Assembly (NCBI GenBank): GCA_020024855.1
Contig: JAHHTB010000099.1
Span: forward strand, 1-6,777
Direction: 5' to 3'
Length of the DNA stretch: 6,777 bases
Origin: Fusobacterium sp.
GTDB taxonomy: Bacteria > Fusobacteriota > Fusobacteriia > Fusobacteriales > Fusobacteriaceae
Part shown: in pieces, positions 1 to 6,692 of the stretch
Numbering within the stretch: the first letter of the stretch is position 1
Layout of the letters: every line of letters starts with the position of its first letter
The notes under the pieces: model-generated
The model's input: only the letters and a program-made list of their open reading frames with translations
Database searches by the model: none
What the model was told of the DNA's origin: nothing
Program-made: the position numbers and the translations under genes

Positions 1-417
1 CAGATTTACGAATTTGTGCAGTTTATGAAACAGACAGGAACTTTTGAATATGTTGCACTTCCAATAAATGTATTAGATGAAAGAGTATTATCAAAAGAGT
101 TTCAAGAAAATATTGAATTACAACAAAAATTAGTTGATATGGGGTTAAAAAATAAAAGAAAAAATGTTGAGGTTTTTAGAAAAGAAAGAAGAAGATTGAT
201 GAATGAACTTCCTAAGAATTTAATTCCTTATGTCAAATTAGAAGAAATAAATAAAACAGAAATTAGAAATTCAGTAAAATGGAGTGTTTATAATAATTTA
301 TTAACAACAGGAATATATAGTCCTAAATATGTAGAAAGTAATAGTTTAGAAGAAGAATATGGAATAAAAAATTATGATAAGCTTTCTGATGTTAGTTTTA
401 CATATGAAGAATATTAG
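1..417 (+). CDS. C-terminal part of an unrecognised charged protein (5' end outside window)
   Basis: The frame is open from the first base of the window through 138 sense codons to a TAG at 415-417. The gene most likely starts upstream. The GTG at 16 and the ATG at 25 are possible internal starts, but neither has a visible ribosome binding site inside the window. The visible part is hydrophilic and rich in Lys, Glu and Asn. It has a basic stretch around codons 52-66 (KNKRKNVEVFRKERRRL-like) and an acidic, tyrosine-rich end. I see no signal peptide, membrane segment or known motif, and I do not recognise the family. Its stop codon overlaps the AGGAGG ribosome binding site of the next gene, so the two are almost certainly co-transcribed and possibly translationally coupled. 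By context it may belong to the same injection or effector module, but nothing in its own sequence shows this. Confidence 0.75.
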   Translation, partial: QIYEFVQFMKQTGTFEYVALPINVLDERVLSKEFQENIELQQKLVDMGLKNKRKNVEVFRKERRRLMNELPKNLIPYVKLEEINKTEIRNSVKWSVYNNLLTTGIYSPKYVESNSLEEEYGIKNYDKLSDVSFTYEEY

Positions 418-421
418 GAGG
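416..421 (+). promoter_or_regulatory. Ribosome binding site AGGAGG overlapping upstream stop codon
   Basis: A perfect AGGAGG shares its first two bases with the TAG stop of the preceding gene. Two ATG codons follow in tandem at 424 and 427. The spacing is 2 bases to the first and 5 bases to the second. The second is nearer the usual optimum, which is why I start the downstream gene at 427. Confidence 0.8.
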
Positions 422-426
422 TAATG

Positions 427-2229
427 ATGTCAAATTTAGTTACAGATAAAGAACTTTTAGCAATATGTAATCTTTCTAACTTAAAAATGGAGTTTGCAGA
501 TGTAGCAAAAACTAGAGACCAACAAACAAATGAAATCCTGTCAAATCATACAATCTATTCACTCTTAGAGAAAGAAAGTTTAGGACAAGAAAAAAGAGCA
601 GAATTAGCTAAAGAAAATGAAGAGTTTTTTAAAGGAGATATATTCCCACATTATAATCCAATAAATTTAAAAACAGGAAAGTATTTATATGAAGAAGAAA
701 GTAAATTAATAAAAGAAAATATAGACAAATTAGGGGTATTTTATAGAGAACAAACAGCTAATTCAAGAGCAATTTGGTTCTATGATAAAATAAGTTTAAG
801 AAAGACAGCTCCTTTAATAATGGAATATTTTGATAGGTATAAAGAGTCAGGAAAGGATAAAAATCATGATGGAGCTTTTTTAGAAGAATGGGAAGTAATT
901 TATGGTGGAGATAATTATAAAATAGGTATTGATACAATTAAAGAGTGGAATGAAAAATTAAAAGAAAAAGGAGCAACTCAAAATAGCACAGATGAAAAAA
1001 TTCCCTCTAGAGAAGATGTGGAAAAAGCAGTCAATATTATAAAAGTAGGACAATTTATAATTCATTTTATAGATAATAAAGTTCTTAAGGCAATTATGAA
1101 CATTTCAGGATTAAAAGATAGTCCTCAAGAATTATCTAAATTAATTGTTGAAAAAATAAGAGAAAGTTTTATTCCTGATAAAGAAAAAATAATAAAAGAT
1201 TTCTTAGAAAAAGGAATTGAAAAATTAGATGAAAATATTAGTATTCCATTAGAAATGATTATTAATGTGAGATTAGATGGAAAAGAAATAGCTGTAACTA
1301 TATGTAAAAATAAAGAGAAAAAAATAATAGTTATAGCTTTTAGAGATAATAACTATTTAGATGAACTAAATGAAGATTTAACTGAAGGAATATTACCGAA
1401 ACAAATATTTATTTTAGACCATTTATATAATAAATTCAAAGAAGAAAATAAAGATTATAAAATAATTTTTACAGGAAGTGGAAAAGCAGGAAAACTAGCT
1501 AATATTTTTGGTATTTATTTTTTAGAAGAATCTAGGTCATTTAATAGTGAAAAACCTGACAATCTATCTTCTCTACCAGTATTTTCTTTAAAAGATTTAA
1601 AAAAAGATTTGAAAAAAATGACATATTATACTTATGTAGAATTTTCAGATGAAATAAAAACTGAAACATTGACTACACTAGTAATATGTGCTATTGGAAT
1701 TTTTTATTTTAAAGAGAAAGCAATTCTTAACTCCTTAATCTTTATGTCAGGGCTTATAAAAATTATTATTATGGGAAGTATAGAGAATGAAAGAAAAGAA
1801 AAATTTATTTCAAAACTTGAAGAAGTTGGAATTTTAAAAAAAGAAGATGTGATGAATAACATATCTGATGATATTTTAGATGAAACAAAAAAATATAATT
1901 ATAAAGGTATTACATTACCTAAAATTTCATTACAAACATATTTGCACTTAGCAGCTTTACAATTTCTTTATGGTTATGATATATTATCATCTACAGAAAA
2001 TGAAGTTACTTTTTCTTTACTAGGAAAATTATTATATGGAAAATTAGAAAATAATAGTATAAGTACTATTAGAGAGGTTATTACTCATCAAGAAGAAAAT
2101 CAAGAAACATACTTGAATATTGATGATGAAAGATTTACACTTGGTATGGTTCTAAATTTATTTTTTAAACTTATGAAAAAAATTCAAAATAATTATAAGA
2201 AGTTAAACAATGAAAATAATATATTATAG
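427..2229 (+). CDS. Large protein with degenerate lipase-like alpha/beta-hydrolase core; putative effector
   Basis: This is a 600-residue protein (601 if the ATG at 424 is used). The central region resembles lipase class 3/Mbeg1-like hydrolases. A hydrophobic strand (residues 300-305, IIVIAF) is followed by RDNN where such lipases have FRGT. About 40 residues later another strand runs into TGSGKAGKLA (349-358), where the family has TGHSxGG.LA at the nucleophile elbow. The position of the nucleophilic Ser is Gly352; a Ser lies one residue earlier (351). The core therefore looks catalytically dead or strongly altered. Residues 144-149 (DKNHDG) resemble the start of an EF-hand loop. Two hydrophobic stretches (about 415-428 and 432-450) could form a membrane hairpin. 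There is no signal peptide. It lies directly before a PAAR-like gene, a common place for secreted effectors, so an effector or cargo role is inferred. The fold is moderately supported; the function is unknown. Confidence 0.7.
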   Translation: MSNLVTDKELLAICNLSNLKMEFADVAKTRDQQTNEILSNHTIYSLLEKESLGQEKRAELAKENEEFFKGDIFPHYNPINLKTGKYLYEEESKLIKENIDKLGVFYREQTANSRAIWFYDKISLRKTAPLIMEYFDRYKESGKDKNHDGAFLEEWEVIYGGDNYKIGIDTIKEWNEKLKEKGATQNSTDEKIPSREDVEKAVNIIKVGQFIIHFIDNKVLKAIMNISGLKDSPQELSKLIVEKIRESFIPDKEKIIKDFLEKGIEKLDENISIPLEMIINVRLDGKEIAVTICKNKEKKIIVIAFRDNNYLDELNEDLTEGILPKQIFILDHLYNKFKEENKDYKIIFTGSGKAGKLANIFGIYFLEESRSFNSEKPDNLSSLPVFSLKDLKKDLKKMTYYTYVEFSDEIKTETLTTLVICAIGIFYFKEKAILNSLIFMSGLIKIIIMGSIENERKEKFISKLEEVGILKKEDVMNNISDDILDETKKYNYKGITLPKISLQTYLHLAALQFLYGYDILSSTENEVTFSLLGKLLYGKLENNSISTIREVITHQEENQETYLNIDDERFTLGMVLNLFFKLMKKIQNNYKKLNNENNIL

Positions 2230-2414
2230 AAGAAAAAAAATTTATAGATGATCTTGATGAAAATTATATTAAAAGTTATATTAGAAGTTGTTTTAGTTTA
2301 GAAGACATAAAATTAAATACTTTAGATTATGAAACAAAAGATGAAAACTATGGAATTCCATGTTGTTCTCCATCTAAAACTAAAAACGAAAATCTTAATG
2401 ATTTTATTAGAGAA
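2210..2414 (+). other. Probable true 5' end of the PAAR-like gene, broken by a one-base frame offset
   Basis: The frame of the PAAR-like gene stays open upstream of its first ATG (2415) back to 2220, giving 65 uninterrupted sense codons with protein-like content (it reads ...FIDDLDENYIKSYIRS...). That is unusual in DNA this AT-rich. No ATG, GTG or TTG occurs in this stretch. An ATG at 2210, overlapping the end of the upstream gene by 20 bases and preceded by AAGAAG (2197-2202) at 7 bases, starts MKIIYYRRKK in the next frame and then hits TGA at 2249-2251. Removing one A (or adding two) in the A8 run at 2233-2240 joins this start to the long frame and would give a protein of about 272 residues. 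It could be a sequencing error, a mutation, phase variation or transcriptional slippage. The sequence alone cannot tell which. Confidence 0.6.
2233..2240 (+). repeat. A8 homopolymer at the frame break
   Basis: Eight consecutive A residues lie exactly where the reading frame from ATG 2210 must change to join the PAAR-like frame. Such tracts are prone to replication slippage, polymerase slippage and sequencing indels. Confidence 0.8.
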
Positions 2415-3029
2415 ATGTGTGAAAAAAAAGGGAGAAAAATTTCATGTGAAACACATCATTTAAAAGTTATGGAAAAAATTCAAAAAAATGCTAAACTTAT
2501 AGAAAATTCTTATATTTTAGAGGACGGAGAAAATGATATAGGAACTTTAAAAGTAGGAATTTTTAATAAATCAAATGAATATTCTAAAAAAGATATGGGT
2601 TATATATATTTTGAAGAAGAGAAATTAAAAGGAAGGCTATCAGTATTAGATGTATTTTTTTATGAAGATAATATTTTAGAACTTGTAAATACAACAGGAG
2701 TTTGTAATGGAGCTACATTAGAATGTACATGTGGAACAACACCTGGAAATTTTATAGTTACTTCTCAGTTAATAAAAACAACAAATGGAAAATTAAATGG
2801 AACAGAAAAAGATTGTAAAGGAAATATAAATATAGGACCTTTTGGTGGTTGTAAAAATCATAAAAAAGATCCATGTTGTAACTATATAAATTTAACTGGT
2901 TGGAATGGAGTAAGTGAAAACTATGAATTAGAAAACAGTAAAATTTTATTAAATACAAGTACAATATCTTGTTCTGAAGGAGGATTAATAACAATAAAAA
3001 ATGCAAATTGTAAATCAAAACAAAAATAA
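2415..3029 (+). CDS. PAAR-like (DUF4280-type) spike-tip protein
   Basis: From the first in-frame ATG the protein has 204 residues. Residues about 96-198 match the DUF4280 PAAR-like pattern: VCNGATLECTCG (96-107), a variable segment, NIGPFGGC (139-146), a DPCC then Trp motif (152-163), and a closing LLNTSTISCSEGGLI (178-192). Family members are predicted to sharpen the spike of contractile injection systems and to link cargo to it. Eleven cysteines are present, including C104, C146 and C186 at family positions, so metal binding or disulfides are plausible. There is no signal peptide or membrane segment. ATG 2415 has no convincing ribosome binding site (only AGAG close by) and the frame is open for 65 codons before it. 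The real N terminus probably lies at ATG 2210, beyond a one-base offset. It sits between the putative effector and the PP2C-like gene, 16 bases before the latter. Domain call fairly sure; start uncertain. Confidence 0.75.
   Translation: MCEKKGRKISCETHHLKVMEKIQKNAKLIENSYILEDGENDIGTLKVGIFNKSNEYSKKDMGYIYFEEEKLKGRLSVLDVFFYEDNILELVNTTGVCNGATLECTCGTTPGNFIVTSQLIKTTNGKLNGTEKDCKGNINIGPFGGCKNHKKDPCCNYINLTGWNGVSENYELENSKILLNTSTISCSEGGLITIKNANCKSKQK
2422..2429 (+). repeat. Second A8 homopolymer inside the PAAR-like gene
   Basis: Another run of eight A lies three codons after ATG 2415 (GAA AAA AAA then GGG). It does not itself break the frame, but it makes the same 5' region doubly exposed to slippage. 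Confidence 0.7.
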
Positions 3030-3045
3030 AATGTAGGAGAAAATT

Positions 3046-4686
3046 ATGGAAAAAGAAATAAGAGAACATGAGAATGAAAATACTACACAAGTAAGTCTTT
3101 TAGGAAGAAAATATCAAAGTGTATTTGTAACTTCTTTTATGTCAGAAAGAGGAGATAAACCTACTAATAATTGTTATATTTCATATATAGAGTTAGATAA
3201 TTTTGGTTGTTGGGTAGTAGTAGATGGAAATAATGGAGGAATATTTCAAAATAAAATAGCTTCATATATTGGAGAAACTATTGTAGAAAATTTTATTGCT
3301 AATCCTACTATTGCTAAAAGAGAGATAGAGAAAATGTTACTATCTATTCATAAGAAATATAGAAATATGCAATCAGAAGAAGTTAATATAGAAGATGATT
3401 ATAGTACTTGTTCTATTGCTATGTTTGTAACAGATTATGCTGTGGCCACTTTTGCAAGTGTGGGAAATGCTAGATATGGTGTACTTCGAAATCATAAACT
3501 AGTGAAAAAGAGTAATGATGATACACTAGCTTATTTACAGTATGAAGCTGGGAATATTCTATATGATGAAATTAGATTTAGAAAAGATAAAAATATATTT
3601 ACTAAAAGATTTGGAGCAGATAGGAGTATAAAGATTAATGTTTCAGATATATTTGTATTAAGACCTAATGATAGAGTTTTACTATATACTCAAGGAGCTT
3701 GGGAAAATCTTGATGAAGAAGATATTGAGCTAATATCAGAAAAAGCAGAAAGACCAGGGAAATTTATAGGAAATTTGGTTAATAAGATGAAAAGGAATTG
3801 TTTCTTATCTCTAGGAAACTATACTTTCTGTGGAATCTATATTAATAGACCTTTAGATGTTCCAGCACCTCCAGAGAGTAGTATTTCAAAATTAAAAACT
3901 CAAATCTCTAAAAATAAAAACTCTCTAAAGAAAAAAATATTAGTAATACTAGCATTACTAATTTTAATAGGTGGTGGAGTTCTAGCTTATCAAAAGATTA
4001 AATTAAATAATCGAATAAATTCTATTGAAAAAGAGATAGCTTTCAATTTAGAGAAGGGTAGAGTAGAAGTTCAGGAGAAAGATTATAGTGAAGCAACTAC
4101 TAATTATCAAAAAATAAAAGACCTTTATACTGAATTAAAAGCATATAAGGAAGTTCCAGATGAAAAATTAAAAGAGATTGATTCTATCTTAGCAGAGATA
4201 CAAATATTAAATAGAGTACAAACTTTGTCTAAACTAAGAGAAGATAGTTTAGAGTCATATAAATTTAATGAGGCTGTTAAATCTTATGAAGAGGAAAATA
4301 AACCGAAACCTGTTACCCCAAAGAAGCAAGAGCCTAAAAAAATAGCAAAACTTCCAGCTTATAAGGGAGATAGAGAGTTTAGAGAATTTAGATATTACGA
4401 CTCTTTAAAATCATATGAAAATGCTTTAAAAGGAGCTAATACTCCAGAGAAAAAAGAGTATCTAAAGGGTAAAATAGCTATGAATAAACAGTTATTAATA
4501 GCTGTGGAATTAGAATTAAAAGGAGATGAATATTTAGAGAAAAGAAAGGACTCTAAAAAAGTTAAAAAATATTATGAAGATGCTTTGGTTGAAAATAAAA
4601 AATTAGTTAATAATAACTATATGCCTAAAGATAGATATAATGTTATTATTAATAGGCTTGAAAATAAGTTAAAAAAATTAAAATAG
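3046..4686 (+). CDS. Membrane-anchored PP2C-fold (pseudo)phosphatase with TPR-like tail
   Basis: This 546-residue protein starts at an ATG preceded by AGGAGA (3035-3040). Residues about 20-268 follow the PP2C/PPM order: WVVVDGNNGG (56-65, for VVADGMGG), YSTCSIAMF (119-127, for GSTA), ASVGNARYGVLRN (137-149, for VGDSR.Y..R), LLYTQGAWE (212-220, for L..SDGLWD) and LGNYTFCGIYI (256-266, for DNIT). Asp60 is kept, but the aspartates of the SDG, GD and DN motifs are replaced by Gln216, Asn141 and Gly257/Asn258, and the early N(E/Q)D motif is absent. Those residues bind the catalytic metals in active PP2C enzymes, so phosphatase activity is doubtful. After KKK (295-297) comes one transmembrane helix (298-315). 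A Pro/Lys linker (418-437) splits a helical tail with TPR-like units (KSYENAL 455-461, KYYEDAL 508-514). The positive-inside rule puts the PP2C domain in the cytoplasm and the tail outside. Its place in the cluster suggests a signalling or scaffold role for the module. Confidence 0.8.
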   Translation: MEKEIREHENENTTQVSLLGRKYQSVFVTSFMSERGDKPTNNCYISYIELDNFGCWVVVDGNNGGIFQNKIASYIGETIVENFIANPTIAKREIEKMLLSIHKKYRNMQSEEVNIEDDYSTCSIAMFVTDYAVATFASVGNARYGVLRNHKLVKKSNDDTLAYLQYEAGNILYDEIRFRKDKNIFTKRFGADRSIKINVSDIFVLRPNDRVLLYTQGAWENLDEEDIELISEKAERPGKFIGNLVNKMKRNCFLSLGNYTFCGIYINRPLDVPAPPESSISKLKTQISKNKNSLKKKILVILALLILIGGGVLAYQKIKLNNRINSIEKEIAFNLEKGRVEVQEKDYSEATTNYQKIKDLYTELKAYKEVPDEKLKEIDSILAEIQILNRVQTLSKLREDSLESYKFNEAVKSYEEENKPKPVTPKKQEPKKIAKLPAYKGDREFREFRYYDSLKSYENALKGANTPEKKEYLKGKIAMNKQLLIAVELELKGDEYLEKRKDSKKVKKYYEDALVENKKLVNNNYMPKDRYNVIINRLENKLKKLK

Positions 4687-4697
4687 AAAGGAAAACA

Positions 4698-5339
4698 ATG
4701 GGATTCTTTGATAAATTAAAAAATATTTTTACTGCTAAGAAAGAAGAAAATAAACCTAAAGATATAGAAATAACAGACAGAGATATTCTCTATGCTCTAA
4801 ATTATAATATTATTATTAGGAAAAGATTTTATTTAAATACCTTAGATAATACTATATTTGAAGAATACAAGAGTTTTAAACATTTAGAGGAGATGAAGCT
4901 TTTCTATGATATAAATGATGAATACCTCATCTTTTATATTGATAAATATGAGAAATTTAAGCAATTAATAAATAATATAATCATTTACCTAGAATTAAGT
5001 AATGGTAATAAACTTATATATGATTGTAGAAATTATTCTCTATATGCTAATGTTTTTGAATTAATAGCTAAGGAACAAAAAAATACAAAAGAATTTGACT
5101 TTATAAAATTTTTCTCCAGATTTGAATGGGTAAGAAATTGTGGAAATTATAGAGACGTTTCTATTCAAGTAGATTTATGTGATAATAATGATATAGAGAT
5201 TAGATATAAAATTATTGAGAAAAATGATAGATATATTTTAGGAAGTTTTCGAGATGAGCTTATTAAAATAGATTTTTTAGAGAAGAAAATATACTTTGGA
5301 CTAAAAATTATAGATGAGGTTCACACAGTTGATAAATAA
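4698..5339 (+). CDS. Hypothetical protein of 213 residues, last gene of the + strand cluster
   Basis: The ATG follows the PP2C-like stop by 11 bases, with an AAAGGA ribosome binding site (4687-4692) spaced 5 bases away, so it belongs to the same transcript. The protein begins with a short amphipathic stretch (MGFFDKLKNIF, 1-11) and a Lys/Glu-rich linker (14-23). A mixed alpha/beta region rich in Ile, Asn, Tyr and Asp follows. Three cysteines occur, in CRN, NCG and LCD contexts. There is no signal peptide or clear membrane helix; the N-terminal amphipathic helix could bind a membrane surface. I do not recognise a family. Position alone suggests an accessory or immunity-like role for the preceding genes, which is a guess. 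Transcription appears to end at the hairpin about 60 bases downstream. Confidence 0.75.
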   Translation: MGFFDKLKNIFTAKKEENKPKDIEITDRDILYALNYNIIIRKRFYLNTLDNTIFEEYKSFKHLEEMKLFYDINDEYLIFYIDKYEKFKQLINNIIIYLELSNGNKLIYDCRNYSLYANVFELIAKEQKNTKEFDFIKFFSRFEWVRNCGNYRDVSIQVDLCDNNDIEIRYKIIEKNDRYILGSFRDELIKIDFLEKKIYFGLKIIDEVHTVDK

Positions 5340-5395
5340 TGTAGATAATAAAATACGACTTTTGATAAAATATCTCCAAAAATAACATTTTATAT

Positions 5396-5435
5396 AAAAA
5401 GGAGTTTTCAACATCTCTTTGAAAACTCCCTTTTT
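5396..5435. terminator. Bidirectional intrinsic terminator between convergent genes
   Basis: A perfect 10-bp stem (GGAGTTTTCA at 5401-5410 with TGAAAACTCC at 5420-5429) encloses a 9-base loop. It is flanked by AAAAA (5396-5400) on the left and, after one C, TTTTT (5431-5435) on the right. Read on the + strand it ends the cluster at 5339; read on the - strand it ends the selenouridine synthase gene at 5454. The rest of the 5340-5453 gap holds nothing else I can identify. Confidence 0.9.
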
Positions 5436-5453
5436 AGTATAAAATATTAAAAA

Positions 5454-6506
5454 TTAATCTTCGTTATTATCTGTATTTTTTAAACTTTCTGAATTAAAGA
5501 AGTAGTTGCTAAGCTGTTTGGCACATTCGTCCATATCAGTATAGTATAATGAGAGTTCAAATTTATGTTTATCAATACTCACCTCATAAAGTGGATCATA
5601 GTATTGTTTGATTAGAATCTCTCCTAACTCTCTAAGTTTTTTCTCATGTAAAAGTTGTAGATAGTTAGCTGTTTTTTCTTTTGATACATAACGAGCCACC
5701 TTCATAATACACTCTTCAAGCTCGTTTTCAGAGACATTAGTGTAATCTTCCAATAAAACATCTAATCTATTTGGAATATTTGTATCTATGAATAGATGTT
5801 GTCCTGCAGTCATGCTAGAATAAACTGATTCAGGTATATAGACATTTCCAATTCTTTTACTTTCACTCTCAACAACTATATATTTTGTTTTACAAGTTCT
5901 CAGAAATTCAAAAATTTCCCCATCAAATCTTTTTTGACTCTGTGGAAGTTTTTCACCTAAAGCACCAAAAAAAGAGCCTTTGTGAGCAGCTATTCTTTCA
6001 AGATCTAAAACTGAAACTCCAAGGTCGATCATCTTATTTAAAATTTTAGTCTTTCCTACGCCAGTACGACCATGTACAACTATATATTTAAAATTTTGAT
6101 TAAGTTGTGGAATATTAGTTATTATAAAATCTCTATAAGCTTTATATCCACCTTCAAGTTTTGCAACTTTATATCCAAGACTTCCAAAAAGTGACGTTAT
6201 AGAGGAACTTCTCATTCCACCTCTAGCACACATAAAAACAAGTTTAGAGTATTTTTTTGAAAGTTCTTGTATCTGTTCAAAAATTTCAGGTAATCTTTTT
6301 GAAATAAATTCTACTCCCAATTTTTTTGCCTTCTCTTTAGATTCTTGTACATAAGTAGTTCCTACTAAAACTCTCTCTTCATCAAGAAGGACAGGGATAT
6401 TAACAGAGTTAGGAACTTTATCTAATTCAAATTCTTTTGGAGTTCTAACATCAATAAGAATTGCATTTTTTTCCTTTAAAAAATTTTCAAAACTGACTAA
6501 ATTCAT
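5454..6506 (-). CDS. mnmH: tRNA 2-selenouridine synthase (MnmH/SelU)
   Basis: This 350-residue protein is close in length to Escherichia coli SelU (364). It replaces sulfur by selenium in 2-thiouridine at the wobble position of tRNAs for Lys, Glu and Gln, using selenophosphate and, in E. coli, a geranylated intermediate. The N-terminal rhodanese domain shows LIDVRTPKEF (17-26) and the catalytic loop CARGGMRS with Cys93 (E. coli has CWRGG). The second domain has Walker A GRTGVGKT (146-153), then the family-typical LDLE..AAHKGSFFGALG and a Q.SQKRFDGEIF segment. The frame extends 47 codons further to an ATG at 6647, but that part is a hydrophobic stretch with no homology-like content and overlaps the promoter. 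ATG 6506 has AAGGAG 6 bases upstream, so I chose it. The gene is monocistronic and ends at the shared terminator. Its presence implies a selenophosphate synthetase (SelD) elsewhere in the genome. Confidence 0.95.
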   Translation of the reverse strand: MNLVSFENFLKEKNAILIDVRTPKEFELDKVPNSVNIPVLLDEERVLVGTTYVQESKEKAKKLGVEFISKRLPEIFEQIQELSKKYSKLVFMCARGGMRSSSITSLFGSLGYKVAKLEGGYKAYRDFIITNIPQLNQNFKYIVVHGRTGVGKTKILNKMIDLGVSVLDLERIAAHKGSFFGALGEKLPQSQKRFDGEIFEFLRTCKTKYIVVESESKRIGNVYIPESVYSSMTAGQHLFIDTNIPNRLDVLLEDYTNVSENELEECIMKVARYVSKEKTANYLQLLHEKKLRELGEILIKQYYDPLYEVSIDKHKFELSLYYTDMDECAKQLSNYFFNSESLKNTDNNED

Positions 6507-6512
6507 TTTATT

Positions 6513-6518
6513 CTCCTT
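6513..6518 (-). promoter_or_regulatory. Ribosome binding site fixing the mnmH start
   Basis: On the - strand this reads AAGGAG, 6 bases before the ATG at 6506-6504. No comparable site was noted before the longer in-frame start at 6647, so it supports the shorter protein. Confidence 0.85.
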
Positions 6519-6543
6519 ACATTTTGCCAACATTTTACTCTGT

Positions 6544-6572
6544 ATTATATCACAATTATGAAGATATTTGAA
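6544..6572 (-). promoter_or_regulatory. Predicted extended -10 promoter of mnmH
   Basis: On the - strand, TATAAT (6549 to 6544) is preceded by TG one base away, making an extended -10 (TGATATAAT). Seventeen bases upstream is TTCAAA (6572 to 6567), which matches four of six positions of the sigma-70 -35 consensus. The transcript would start near 6537, leaving a leader of about 30 bases before ATG 6506. Confidence 0.7.
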
Positions 6573-6692
6573 TAAATAAATAGTGATAATTAGTATAGAA
6601 AAAGAGAGAGTATTTATGATAGCTAAAACAACAACTAATAAATACAATATATAGTAAACTTATAAAAAATAAACACTATATTTTGTGAAAAA

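Noticed and set aside
2220..2414. Translation of the PAAR-like gene from a rare ATT or ATA codon near 2223
   Set aside because: No ribosome binding site is suitably placed, and the ATG at 2210 with a one-base offset at the A8 tract explains the open frame more simply.
2758..3090. 110-codon open frame on the - strand, rich in Leu, Phe and Tyr
   Set aside because: It is the antisense of the PAAR-like gene and the start of the PP2C-like gene. Its hydrophobic content is what AT-rich coding DNA gives when read backwards, and no promoter or ribosome binding site supports it.
5340..5453. Possible small gene or RNA in the convergent intergenic region
   Set aside because: The only structure is the terminator hairpin. 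No start codon with a ribosome binding site and no promoter-like sequence was seen.
6610..6645. Inverted repeat GTATTTAT / ATAAATAC with a 20-base loop between the divergent promoters
   Set aside because: Only 8 bp and almost entirely A/T, so likely by chance in this composition. It has no T tract and does not overlap either -10 element.
6507..6647. N-terminal membrane segment of the selenouridine synthase
   Set aside because: A strong ribosome binding site and an extended -10 promoter lie downstream of the ATG at 6647, so the stretch is more likely leader and intergenic DNA.
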